Source: Ureibacillus aquaedulcis (lineage in GTDB: Bacteria > Bacillota > Bacilli > Bacillales_A > Planococcaceae). From it: a stretch of 64,000 nt of DNA. The stretch lies in assembly GCF_030418165.1 (NCBI RefSeq), contig NZ_JAUHTQ010000003.1:186001-250000 (forward strand). Reading direction: 5' to 3'. The notes beneath the pieces were generated by a model that was not told where the DNA came from, ran no database searches, and worked only from the letters and a program-made list of their open reading frames with translations. Of this stretch, positions 55,233 through 64,000 are shown in pieces (the first letter of the stretch is position 1; each line of letters starts with the position of its first letter). Position numbers and translations under genes: made by a program.

Positions 55233-55733
55233 TTATCCATTTTCTTCTGATGATGATTGACCTTTTAACTTTGCAATAATAGGTTCATACTTCTCTACGA
55301 ATTCAAAAAGTGCAAGAGAGTGTAATAAATTAATTTGTAACTTTGTTTCTGAAGCAATCTGTTTAAACTTCGCATCAATCTTTTTATCAGTCTTATATGC
55401 TCGTGTGACCGATTCACTCATCGGCATTTGCATGATAGCTGTAAATAAATCGACATCTTGTCTAGTGATAACATCTGCTTGCTCTGTTGTCTTTTTATTT
55501 CTCACCTTTTTCTTTTGTGGCTTACTCACCCTTCCCTTTCTAGTAATATCAATCTCTACATTTCTTTCCTCTGAATCACCTGAATAATACCAAACTCCAT
55601 TTTCATCTTGTTTGTAATCAAATTCGGCAAGTCTATTTCCTAAAGTCCTATCAGATAATCCACATTGAATGCTAAACTCAGCAACATCGATTTTCTCAGT
55701 ATTTAATTTTTCAATTACTTCATCCGGGTTCAT
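55233..55733 (-). CDS. HTH-domain replication/partition-associated protein
   Basis: 166 residues. Residues 1-45 form a helix-turn-helix (DVAEFSIQCGLSDRTLGNRLAEF). A basic linker (RKGRVSKPQKKKVRNKK) follows, then a helical C-terminal domain. It starts behind GGAAGGAG. It lies 300 bp upstream of the SF3-like gene on the same strand, and an inverted repeat GGTTTATC/GATAAACC (55759, 55841) precedes it, so it may regulate its own operon. No exact family recognised. Confidence 0.6.
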   Translation of the reverse strand: MNPDEVIEKLNTEKIDVAEFSIQCGLSDRTLGNRLAEFDYKQDENGVWYYSGDSEERNVEIDITRKGRVSKPQKKKVRNKKTTEQADVITRQDVDLFTAIMQMPMSESVTRAYKTDKKIDAKFKQIASETKLQINLLHSLALFEFVEKYEPIIAKLKGQSSSEENG

Positions 55734-56224
55734 GTTGGATACTCCTTCCGTTTATTTTGGTTTATCGAACTTCTGAAATAGTATAGCTTCGGTTTTTTAC
55801 GGTTTTAATAGGTAAATGAAAAATTTTTTATATTTACTTTGATAAACCGAGATTGATTAATTGTATACCGCAGTATAGCAGGACTTCTTGAGCATGTTTA
55901 GTTGCCTCTTGTCCACGCTTATCTTAAAATCCCTATCATTTAAATTAGAAGTGTTACCACTTATTCATACAAAGAAATTTTTACCTTATCTAGAAACATG
56001 ATAATCGGAAGGTACAATGTTTAATAGAACACCTAAGTAATAAGCTTAATCCTTTATAATTGGGTAGATTTAATCCTATTACTTCGAAAATTGGATTACT
56101 TGCAATCATACCAACGGTTAACTCAACTTTTTATGAGCCGACAATAAAAGCTAATTTAGTGTCTGAAAAGGTGTTCAATTTTTTAATAAGCATTTTTACC
56201 ACCACAATTAAAGGAGAAATCAAG
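55734..56224. other. Divergent control region between the HTH and relaxation genes
   Basis: Holds the inverted half-sites GGTTTATC (55759-55766) and GATAAACC (55841-55848), about 82 bp between starts; with flanks 11 of 14 positions agree. No other feature is seen before the AAGGAG of the relaxation gene. Confidence 0.4.
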
Positions 56225-57223
56225 ATGACGGAAAGAATTGTATTAAGAAAAGGAAATAGACAACGGTTAGAACTATCTACAATAGATCTTCATGTTCTAG
56301 CATTTTTGGAGCAACAGAGAATGTTAACCGTTCAACAGCTTTATCAAGTGTCCACGATTTTGTTTAAACAGGAGATGAAAGATTATAGTTTTAAAAACCG
56401 CTTACGGAAATGGGAAGAATATAAATTAATTCGAAGTGATTTTTATAACAATGGTTTTGATGGAGAACGTTTTAAATACGTGTGCATCGGGAGTAAAGGA
56501 ATTGATGTACTTATGGAGCAAAAAATACTTGATCCTACTTACAACAAGCAGAAGATTTATAAATTCAATCAGAAGAAAAATATAATTCATTATCTTGCTA
56601 CACAGCAGGCTGCATTGAATATTTTATTTATATTAAACCGAAAGATATTGATGTCTCTTGATGGAAAAGTGAGAAAGTACGGTATGGTATACAACATGAA
56701 CCTTTTCTCTCATCCCCCTTCAGCTTTTCCCTATGAAGAATGGATACCAGACATTAGAAATTTTCATCAACACAATAAAGGTGCCTATCATTCAAAAGTC
56801 GCCAAATATATGAGCCATAGTCACTCTAGTAGTCAGCAATCTGGTAAAACCATGACGATTGTTAAGCCTGATTGGATTATTCGACTCAAACCCAATAAGG
56901 AAAAAGAACTCTTTATTAATATCGAATTAGACACTGGATCAGAGCAGATTGATACATTAGTTGAAAAGGTATTTAATTATGCTATATTAGCTGAAAACAA
57001 CCCTTCTGAGCAGCACTATGTGTGCTTTATCATCGCAGACAAATCCTTTTCCATTCGTTCACGATTCGGGGATGGAATCAAGAGGGCAAAAAATATCATC
57101 GAACGTTTTAAAGCAGATAATGCAGTGATGAAACGGATAAAAGAGACAGGAATTATTCCTCTTATCCAACCACTTAAAAATGCAGACCGTAAACTTGTCA
57201 ATTTATTAAGTAAACATTCTTAG
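56225..57223 (+). CDS. Replication-relaxation family protein
   Basis: 332 residues from ATG 56225 behind AAAGGAG; the frame is open further upstream but without a site. The winged-helix start (LSTIDLHVLAFLEQQRMLTVQQLYQ), NRLRKWEEYKLIRSDFY and later VKPDWIIRLKPNKEKELFINIELDTGSE are the Replic_Relax pattern. Members are found on plasmids and ICEs, where they act in replication or strand transfer. It marks the region as a mobile element. Confidence 0.78.
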   Translation: MTERIVLRKGNRQRLELSTIDLHVLAFLEQQRMLTVQQLYQVSTILFKQEMKDYSFKNRLRKWEEYKLIRSDFYNNGFDGERFKYVCIGSKGIDVLMEQKILDPTYNKQKIYKFNQKKNIIHYLATQQAALNILFILNRKILMSLDGKVRKYGMVYNMNLFSHPPSAFPYEEWIPDIRNFHQHNKGAYHSKVAKYMSHSHSSSQQSGKTMTIVKPDWIIRLKPNKEKELFINIELDTGSEQIDTLVEKVFNYAILAENNPSEQHYVCFIIADKSFSIRSRFGDGIKRAKNIIERFKADNAVMKRIKETGIIPLIQPLKNADRKLVNLLSKHS

Positions 57224-57486
57224 CTATAAAGGTAAACCTTTTTTACTCCAATAGTCATTCCATTTAGAATGACTTACTTACATAAATCAAAGTAACCTTT
57301 CATCGATACTATTAGTAGATACCTTTTAAGAACCCCTTTATCCTTAGTAAATCTCCATGACTTTTCAGCAAAAAATTTATTATAGATACCAATATTAGAA
57401 ACCATATGTAGCGACCATATTACAGTAAAAAATACCCTTTGCTTTTTACAACAAAGATTAATATGTAAAGCTTATTCTATTATCAA

Positions 57487-57661
57487 TTAACAAACTGATT
57501 GGGTATTTCGGTCATTTTTCCGCTTTCGAAGTGGCTGATAGTCAAATCCATACCGCGCATGCTTCATTGTGGAATAACATTCACATAAAACTTCGTATTC
57601 ATCACCTACATGGCGGTAGTCTTCTTGTATAAATTTTTCGGGTTTTTTTTTCCATTCTCAC
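57487..57661 (-). pseudogene. Small phage-like gene with frameshift in an A9 tract
   Basis: Behind GGAGG a GTG frame reads VRMEKK and then shifts at a run of nine A. Removing one A continues as PEKFIQEDYRHVGDEYEV, LCECYSTMKHARYGFDYQPL and a basic tail ending at 57487. The original protein would have had about 57 residues. I recognise no function. The remaining parts of 57224-57850 hold only the terminator at 57803-57835. Confidence 0.55.
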
Positions 57662-57802
57662 ACCAGTACCTCCAATATTCCAAAAGTTCTTCGTTTTAGT
57701 ATCTGGTAATAGTTCCTTTTCATCGTCACCTTAAATTATTAAGCAACGTTGAAGAAATAAAGTAATTCCTACTGGTGGTAACTAAAATAGGAAGCAAAAA
57801 AA

Positions 57803-57840
57803 GATGACTACTGCTAGTATTGAACAGAAGTCATCCTTTT
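57803..57840. terminator. Strong bidirectional terminator
   Basis: GATGACTACTG/CAGAAGTCATC stem (one mismatch) flanked by A7 and T7. Confidence 0.85.
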
Positions 57841-57850
57841 TTTCATTCAT

Positions 57851-58084
57851 TTACAACTTTATACAAATTTTGATATTCCCGTCGCTATTATTAATAAATC
57901 GATGATTCTTGTCAAATGTAATCGGTTCTATCGCCGAGAAAACAAATAGTCCTTCTTTTTCTCGCATTCCTTCCCCATAACTGACTTTTGCAATTGCAAA
58001 TGCTTCCTCCAATGATAATGCACCGACACCATCCTTTAATTCATCTTTTTCTTTTTTTCTAATAACGACATAATACTGATTCAT
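57851..58084 (-). CDS. Small hypothetical protein
   Basis: 77 residues from ATG 58084 behind GGAGG; upstream in-frame ATG is unsupported. Pattern MNQYYVVIRKKEKDELKDG, then SLEEAFAIAKVSYGEGM and a beta-rich end. No family recognised; it looks like a small alpha/beta accessory protein of the element. Confidence 0.6.
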   Translation of the reverse strand: MNQYYVVIRKKEKDELKDGVGALSLEEAFAIAKVSYGEGMREKEGLFVFSAIEPITFDKNHRFINNSDGNIKICIKL

Positions 58085-58502
58085 AATAATTCCTCCAATA
58101 TTTATATTTATAAAAAAATCGACAAAAATGCGAATGACTATTTTGGTCATTACATCCTTATCGATGATTTTTAATCATATTCTTAGACCCAATAGGGCTT
58201 GTTATTCTATTTTTGTTTAAATAAAAGTAGATAAAAATAATCTTATACTATTATTTTATCTTACACTTTCGCTCTTTTTAACAACATCAAATTGGATTTT
58301 CTTATTAATGTTAAAATTCATTCCGAATAGATTTCTATTTCTCTCATGTCTCTAAACAACTCATTCATGACCACTAACTGACCTTTCATGGATTTCATGT
58401 TTTGATTTCACATAATACTACTTATAATGTATTTAGAAATATAGTAAAAGCAATACTTACTTGAATCCTCTTTTAAAATAAAGATAACAGGGGGTAAGAT
58501 AA

Positions 58503-58712
58503 ATGGACTTTAACAAACTGATGCTTTATGCCAATATCCTAGGCATTTGCCTACCGGTAGCATTAACGTACTTAGTTATTGCCAACCTAATCACAGGGCA
58601 ACCTATTTATCCATATACAATCGTTGGTCTCGCTTTTGGCTATGCAGTGATGATTAAACGGAATATGTTGTTTCACGAGCTATGGGAGAAATGGTTCAAA
58701 AAAATTAAATAA
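58503..58712 (+). CDS. Small two-span membrane protein
   Basis: 69 residues with two hydrophobic segments (LGICLPVALTYLVIANLI and YTIVGLAFGYAVMI) and a basic C-terminus (LWEKWFKKIK). ATG behind GGGGGT. No family recognised. Small membrane proteins of this type occur both as housekeeping and as phage-derived genes. Confidence 0.6.
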   Translation: MDFNKLMLYANILGICLPVALTYLVIANLITGQPIYPYTIVGLAFGYAVMIKRNMLFHELWEKWFKKIK

Positions 58713-58839
58713 TGATACAGAAGAGCATCCTTTAAGAAATGAAACAAGTAATAAATATTTTGGAGAACTAAACACGATTTCTATCGATCTATTGGTATAA
58801 TTATTAACCCGAATTCTTAAGTGAACTTATCATGTAAAT

Positions 58840-58869
58840 AAAAAACGCTCGCATTTTTGCATAGCGTTT
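58840..58869. terminator. Terminator between membrane protein and McrC-like genes
   Basis: AAACGCT/AGCGTTT stem around a 14-nt loop, with A-rich flank upstream, between two converging genes. Confidence 0.5.
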
Positions 58870-58997
58870 CATAAGTAGTTATTATACTAATTAGCTTTAA
58901 ACCATCCGATTATTTTTATAGCTTCAGTTTCAGTTATTTTAGTTCAGATGTTATTTTGCTTATTGCATTATTAGCTCTATTTTATAATTCTTATGAG

Positions 58998-61043
58998 TTA
59001 ATTCTTAATGACTGGTCCCTTCATTACATTTTCATGCGCAATGTAATTTATCCAATGATTAGAAGTTCTATAACATGTAGGACAGTGAACATCCCAGTTA
59101 TCTCCCACTTGTGAATTATAATTATTAGTTGGATATTTATAAAGAGGTCTTGGATATCTATAATACCTGCCATCTCTTTTTATTTGTCTCATTCCCCTAT
59201 CATTATAGGAACAAGTACTACAGAAATTAGCTACCCAAACTTCTTCACACTTTTCACAAATATAAGTCGTTTTCCATCTCAGTTTATCTCTGTATGGATC
59301 TTTTTCTTCTTTAATCCCTTCAACTACTTCACCGCATTTTGGACAATAGTTTTCAAATAGACTACTTTCATGCAATAGCCTTTTAAAATAAATGTTTAAA
59401 TTTTTACTTTCGGAGGGGGTTAAATAAAAATGTGCTATTCTATGTTGAAAACGATTTGGATTCACTTCTACATGTTTCACATTCCAGTTTAATGATTCGA
59501 TATCCGTATGAACCAATGTAGCAGATTGTAAATCAACTTTTCCACTAAATAATTCATTTAAATAACGAGTGCCTGAGTGTTCTAAATCCCTAAGTATAGT
59601 CTTTTCACCATTTTTCATTTTGCTATAGCATTTATACTTAGCATCCAATGTATGAAAATACCATTTTTTATTCTCTTTATCGAAGAATCCAATAACGAAG
59701 TCAGGTCGATATCCTGTTTCTTCGAACGTAAAATCATAATAGAGACCAATATCAAAAGGTTTATTTGCTAATTTAAATTGTTTTCTATATCCACTAATAG
59801 ATTTAGAGTTTAAATGCTTTTCTTGAATATCTGTAATAAATTCATAAGGGTTTAATCCCCATTGGCTTAGATGCTGAATAATTTTTAATAAAATCCATAT
59901 TTCATATAGAGTAGGTGATTTTAATAAAGATTGAATAAATAATCTAAATGTATCAGACAATATTGGTGATAATTCTTCATAATTTGTATAGATATCATAT
60001 ATTTCACTATAAAAAGGATGCATTCTGAAAAGATGGGTTTCTTCAACTATTTCCGAATCACACTGTAAAAATGAAAGTTCTAATATCTCATCTATTTTCT
60101 TACTCATTTTAATCCAAATATCTATTCTTTTTTCTAACTTATCACAGTCAGATTTCACAATGTCTCTCAGTAAACGGAAATTTGTTACTAAGTTTGAATG
60201 TTCCTTTTTCTCTACTTCTTCTAATTGTTGCAACTCATCAATCAACAGCTCTAAATGTCTTTTTTCAACAGCCAATTCCATTTCAATCCTACGTTGAAAC
60301 TCTTCAATTATAAACTTAACCATTTGATTTTCTTTTATGTCAGTTGTTTTTTCACTTATAAGTGCTGTTACTTTCCCATTTTGTTTTATTGCATTTTCAA
60401 TAATAATCGAAGGTGTCCACTTTTTTACTTGGTGTAAATTAACTTTCTTCTCGATACTTATTAATTCCTGTTCAGGAGTCTTTACTATTTCATTTACACA
60501 ATCAACAAATTGGTCTAATAGTTCTTTAAATTGTCGTTGAGGATAAAAAGGTAATTGAATCCTTTTTAAAAGGTTCTCTTCATCTATATTTACTTGTGAC
60601 AAATCGTACGAAAAAAGTTCAAATAGCCTTCTTACTTCTTGTTGCATTTGTTTATATTCTTCAATGGACATTGTTCCCGGAGTAATATTCACTATTGCAT
60701 TAGCTATCTGCTTACCTTTTTCATTATAAGCCAATACTTCAAAGCTTCCCCCTGCATTAATTCCAAATATACTATCGGTTGTTTGGTCATAATTATCTTC
60801 AATCCATTGTTTTTGATCATGATACCAAATAGCCTCTTTTACATCTAATGTTAATCTAGCTACTTCACGGTCAAATTGTTTTACTACAACATGATTTGTA
60901 TCTTCATTAATAGACACACCTATCTGTGTCATTTTTTTCTTTATCCGATTATACTCACATGTGAAATACTCTCTACCATCAAATTGAAGTTCATCATGTA
61001 TTTCTAACTTGTCTATTTTCTTAATAACATGAAAAAGTTTCAT
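58998..61043 (-). CDS. McrC-like DUF2357 nuclease with C-terminal zinc ribbons
   Basis: 681 residues. The N-terminal half is a DUF2357-type region. A PD-(D/E)xK nuclease core follows near 450-480: YRPDFVIGFFDKENKK and FHTLDAKYKCY. The last ~110 residues have CxxC pairs (CPKCGEVV, CEKCEEVW, CSTCSY, CPTCYR), which may be two zinc ribbons. This is the McrC partner of the adjacent AAA+ gene; together they should form a nucleotide-driven, modification-dependent restriction enzyme. It starts 8 bp after the McrB-like stop. Confidence 0.78.
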   Translation of the reverse strand: MKLFHVIKKIDKLEIHDELQFDGREYFTCEYNRIKKKMTQIGVSINEDTNHVVVKQFDREVARLTLDVKEAIWYHDQKQWIEDNYDQTTDSIFGINAGGSFEVLAYNEKGKQIANAIVNITPGTMSIEEYKQMQQEVRRLFELFSYDLSQVNIDEENLLKRIQLPFYPQRQFKELLDQFVDCVNEIVKTPEQELISIEKKVNLHQVKKWTPSIIIENAIKQNGKVTALISEKTTDIKENQMVKFIIEEFQRRIEMELAVEKRHLELLIDELQQLEEVEKKEHSNLVTNFRLLRDIVKSDCDKLEKRIDIWIKMSKKIDEILELSFLQCDSEIVEETHLFRMHPFYSEIYDIYTNYEELSPILSDTFRLFIQSLLKSPTLYEIWILLKIIQHLSQWGLNPYEFITDIQEKHLNSKSISGYRKQFKLANKPFDIGLYYDFTFEETGYRPDFVIGFFDKENKKWYFHTLDAKYKCYSKMKNGEKTILRDLEHSGTRYLNELFSGKVDLQSATLVHTDIESLNWNVKHVEVNPNRFQHRIAHFYLTPSESKNLNIYFKRLLHESSLFENYCPKCGEVVEGIKEEKDPYRDKLRWKTTYICEKCEEVWVANFCSTCSYNDRGMRQIKRDGRYYRYPRPLYKYPTNNYNSQVGDNWDVHCPTCYRTSNHWINYIAHENVMKGPVIKN

Positions 61044-61051
61044 CTAATCAC

Positions 61052-63304
61052 CTACCAGAAGTTAACAGTGTGCTTTGTATTTAACATTCTATTAAACTTT
61101 TCATACGATAATGGATATGGTAGTAGTTTTTGTAAAATGGTATTAGAGTTAGAATCGATTTCCATTCTTTTTATTTCGATTCTAGGTAAAATTTTTCCTA
61201 AGATAATAAAATCAATCATTTCATTCTTTTCGATTTCGTCTTTTGTATAGCTTAAAAAATTTCGGATATGTTTATAACCACGGCTATTTAGCGAAGCATT
61301 AGGGAAATCTTTGAAAAGTAATGAAATTTCCTCTATTTTTTCAATAGCATCGCTTATCGATTCAGCATCTAAAACAAATTCTTCGAATAATTCATAATTC
61401 ATTTTTATCTTACCTGTTAACTTTTGAAGATTACTTTTTATATCTTCTTTTTCTTGAAAAGTTAGGTGATTAATTTCCATAATAAAACTTCTATCGATGA
61501 CTTTTGGGCTAAGAGGTTTTACGGTGTGATCCATGTTTAACGTACCTATAAAACGAACGTTTTCTGGAATTCTAAATACCGGAGGATATAAATCTATTAA
61601 CTCTCTAGCATTTTGTTGTCTCTCTAAACTTGCCGTGCCTTCTGTTAAAATTATTTTGGCAGTATTCCAATGTCTTTTGGGATATAAACGTAACGATTGT
61701 GTTTTTTCTTCCCGCGCACTTAATATTTCTGAAAAATAGTATTCTATATGGGCTAAATTCATTTCGTCTAAACATATTAAGAACAACTTAGATTTATTTT
61801 CCTCCATTGCAGCTTCGGCCAACGCCTCCATAAATGGTGTTGGTACAAATGCTTTGTCCATTGGATGGAAGTAGCCAAGTAAATCTTGAGTATCAGTCCA
61901 ACTCGTTTGAACAGGGATCATACGTACTTCTACATTTTCAACTGCACTAGCAAACGCATGTACAATACTTGATTTGCCCGTTCCTGAAGGTCCCGCTAGG
62001 ATAGTTAATATATTTGCTTGCAAAGCATAAACAAAGCTTTTAATAATCCCTAACTTATATATCAAATGTTGATTATCATTGTGATAAAACAAAGATTGCA
62101 GATTTGAAATAAATTGTTCTGGTATATACTCTAACTTTTCAAAGCTATTATCAACTTGTCTGATACTCCCATCTAACTCATCAATTTTAACTAATTCATC
62201 TATTCGTTTTAATATACGATTCCAATCCTTACGATTCTCTTCTAATGTTTCTTCAGCCTCTGTTATCTTTTCATTCTGCTTGGAAATTGCTTCTCTTATT
62301 TCATTTAATTGATTTAAGTCATCCGATAATAGTTGTCGTACTTCTGCACTTGTATCTAATAATTTTTTTGTTAATAAAGACTTAATCATTTCATCATCTT
62401 GTTTCTTTACTTCGAATACCTCATAAGCTTTTTCAATATACTCTGTATCTACATACTCTAATAGTGCTTGATGTAATGTCTGAGGTACAACTTCGGCACC
62501 ATCAAAATCTACATACAACAAAGATGAAATAAAATGCTCATTACGAACTGCTGCAAAGTTTACCGCTATAATATCCCCAACTTTTATTCGTTCTTTATTA
62601 TTTAAAGTTTCAATTGGACGTGATAACTCCCATTCAGACTTTAAGAAAGGGTGAGGCAGTATTTTGTATCCATACTTTGTTAATTGGATAGGTACTCCAA
62701 TAATTTGTTTTGTACCTATATCGATTATTTTCAACAGCAATCTGCCATTAAGAAATCTTTTAAATTCATATACAAATTTTCTAACTAAATCTTGATTTAA
62801 AGAGCTATTTTGATATGTATCGGCCATTTCAGTAACTAAATCATTTACTTCCTCATACAGCCATTTTGAATAATTATGGAGAACATTAACTTCACCAGTA
62901 GTATCAAAATTTTTAGTGTCTTGCACCTCTCTTGAGTCCCTTCCCAACGAGAACATTTCTAAATAGGATTTAGTAATTAAAAGCATTCCTTGTGTTATTA
63001 ATTCATTCTTTTGTTTATTAATAGACTCTAATTCTCCTGATTCAACAGCTACCTTTAATTCTTGTAATAAATCCGTTAAATCTTTTGCTTTATTAATATC
63101 GATATTTTCAAAATATGCCTTAAAATTTTTCTTTCTTTTAGGCTTTGTACCCGCTTTCATAAAAGCTAATATATTAGTAAGTACTTGTAGATTATCATTG
63201 TTAAAATTTTCCTCATTAAGCAACATATTTTGAAATGATAAAAATGAATCTCTATAACTCATTAGCTCTTCATCTTCAAGTACGACATTATTTACAGTTA
63301 CCAT
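61052..63304 (-). CDS. McrB-like AAA+ NTPase
   Basis: 750 residues. The N-terminal ~400 hold a helical region and a coiled coil (NEKITEAEETLEENRKDW), where McrB proteins carry their DNA-recognition domain. The AAA+ core has GPSGTGKSSIVHAF (Walker A), LFLICLDEMNLAHIEYY (Walker B) and GTLNMDHTVKPLSPKVIDR, the McrB-type signature with the Asn-x-x-Asp block. It translocates or signals to the McrC-like nuclease encoded downstream. Which DNA modification it recognises is not evident. Confidence 0.8.
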   Translation of the reverse strand: MVTVNNVVLEDEELMSYRDSFLSFQNMLLNEENFNNDNLQVLTNILAFMKAGTKPKRKKNFKAYFENIDINKAKDLTDLLQELKVAVESGELESINKQKNELITQGMLLITKSYLEMFSLGRDSREVQDTKNFDTTGEVNVLHNYSKWLYEEVNDLVTEMADTYQNSSLNQDLVRKFVYEFKRFLNGRLLLKIIDIGTKQIIGVPIQLTKYGYKILPHPFLKSEWELSRPIETLNNKERIKVGDIIAVNFAAVRNEHFISSLLYVDFDGAEVVPQTLHQALLEYVDTEYIEKAYEVFEVKKQDDEMIKSLLTKKLLDTSAEVRQLLSDDLNQLNEIREAISKQNEKITEAEETLEENRKDWNRILKRIDELVKIDELDGSIRQVDNSFEKLEYIPEQFISNLQSLFYHNDNQHLIYKLGIIKSFVYALQANILTILAGPSGTGKSSIVHAFASAVENVEVRMIPVQTSWTDTQDLLGYFHPMDKAFVPTPFMEALAEAAMEENKSKLFLICLDEMNLAHIEYYFSEILSAREEKTQSLRLYPKRHWNTAKIILTEGTASLERQQNARELIDLYPPVFRIPENVRFIGTLNMDHTVKPLSPKVIDRSFIMEINHLTFQEKEDIKSNLQKLTGKIKMNYELFEEFVLDAESISDAIEKIEEISLLFKDFPNASLNSRGYKHIRNFLSYTKDEIEKNEMIDFIILGKILPRIEIKRMEIDSNSNTILQKLLPYPLSYEKFNRMLNTKHTVNFW

Positions 63305-63433
63305 AACATTACCTCCAAACCAAACTTAAACTCTATGTTAAATATTTAACTACTATAATATTACCTTTATTAACCACAATATTATAGTGCTAATTACTTA
63401 ATAAGGTTAAGAATATACTTATTTATTTCAAAT

Positions 63434-63469
63434 AAAAAAGCACCCTCATTTAAAGTTCGATAGGGGTGC
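63434..63469 (-). terminator. Intrinsic terminator
   Basis: GCACCC/GGGTGC stem with T6 on the minus strand. It follows the GIY-YIG-type gene and precedes the McrB-like gene, so the two are separate units. The rest of 63305-63707 shows no gene. Confidence 0.65.
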
Positions 63470-63707
63470 TTCATAGGTATTCTATATTTATTATTTTTTC
63501 AAGCTTAAACTTGCTTAAAAATTTCTAAGAACCATAACTTTGAACAGGCATGGAATTTACTTTTGAACAATCAAAAATTTAATTTGTTTTAATTCCATTC
63601 TAAAGTTAATACCACTTTAGACCGCTCTTGTGTAATTAATTTTATACTAACTTTTCTAATACAGCTAAAGTAAAAAGTTATTTTTCAATATTATGAACGT
63701 AAAACAT

Positions 63708-64000
63708 TTACCTTCTTAGTACAGTACTCTGTGTAGATAAATCATATCGAAAATTAGTAATTTGTCTATTTTGGATTAGTAAGATTACCTGTTCAATTAC
63801 TTCTAACGGAGCAATAAACCATTCGCGCGGCTTATGCATAACTCCATTTCCATCTGAAATCGTAACATCTAGACAAGCAGCTCCAAAGAATTGATGTAAT
63901 AATTGCTCAAGTTTATTTGTATTTAAGTTATAACATTCAAAAGTTGTTATTATTTTTACTGGAGCCATTAAAAACGTTGGGTCCTTCTCTGCATTTTTAA
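63708..64000 (-). CDS. C-terminal part of a GIY-YIG nuclease family protein (5' end outside window)
   Basis: The frame runs open to the window edge, so about 97 residues of the C-terminus are visible: KDPTFLMAPVKIITTFE, then NTNKLEQLLHQFF, ISDGNGVMHKPREWF and IEQVILLIQNRQITNFRYD. These blocks match the C-terminal half of the GIY-YIG/T5orf172-type nucleases (H and E in the NLEQLLH stretch, PxEWF). The catalytic GIY-YIG motif would be further upstream. Such proteins are frequent in phage-defence islands. Confidence 0.7.
   Translation of the reverse strand, partial: KNAEKDPTFLMAPVKIITTFECYNLNTNKLEQLLHQFFGAACLDVTISDGNGVMHKPREWFIAPLEVIEQVILLIQNRQITNFRYDLSTQSTVLRR

Noticed and set aside
1-64000. 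rRNA or tRNA genes and insertion sequences
   Set aside because: I saw no tRNA cloverleaf, rRNA segment or transposase in either strand.

Overview
The window looks like a low-GC Gram-positive chromosome of the order Bacillales, most like the Lysinibacillus/Solibacillus/Sporosarcina group. Reasons: a bacillithiol-type YtxJ/BrxC bacilliredoxin, RocE/RocF arginine genes, a GabR-type MocR regulator, lipoproteins with Gram-positive signal peptides, strong AGGAGG ribosome binding sites, and GTG/TTG starts. The species cannot be named from sequence alone.

Layout. (1) 1-1000: 5' end of a nickel/cobalt-type solute-binding lipoprotein behind a cobalamin riboswitch and its terminator. (2) 1-3 kb: a DUF3237 gene cut by an in-frame stop, and an OmpA-domain lipoprotein. 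(3) 3.2-9.2 kb: a persulfide/sulfane-sulfur cluster with a CstR-like repressor, three single or TusA-fused rhodaneses, a DsrE protein, a rhodanese-persulfide dioxygenase fusion, a second TusA, a TauE exporter and four thiol-redox proteins. Five TACC-N6-GGTA palindromes lie in front of its transcription units. (4) 9.7-12.4 kb: arginine permease and arginase. (5) 12.4-13.9 kb: decayed DNA with a broken copy of the start of the OmpA-domain lipoprotein gene. (6) 14-17 kb: AbgT transporter plus M20 dipeptidase. (7) 17.1-21.4 kb: GABA catabolism (gabD, gabT) with a divergent GabR-like regulator. (8) 21.5-23 kb: a free-standing gltX.

(9) 23-32 kb is the most notable metabolic module: aldehyde dehydrogenase, VanB-type reductase, DmmA-like protein, heme-dependent oxidative N-demethylase, NCS1 permease and a small membrane protein, all on the minus strand behind a textbook -24/-12 sigma-54 promoter. 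A divergent sigma-54 activator with an extra C-terminal domain and an rpoN gene follow directly. I infer an N-demethylation pathway for an unidentified methylated amine with its own regulatory hardware.

(10) 32.7-38 kb: accessory small genes, a NucS-like nuclease and a phage antirepressor remnant. (11) 38-44 kb: a ddpXABCDF-like operon for D-Ala-D-Ala dipeptides. (12) 44.2-45.2 kb: a broken tyrosine integrase next to a scrap of a tmRNA-type attachment site. (13) 45.6-64 kb: a defence and mobile-element island with a DUF4365-like nuclease, a RecQ-nuclease fusion overlapping an unknown partner gene, a homing-endonuclease-like protein, a replication module (SF3-type ATPase, HTH protein, replication-relaxation protein, 40-bp tandem repeat with GTAGCA motifs), an McrBC-like pair and the 3' end of a GIY-YIG-type nuclease gene.
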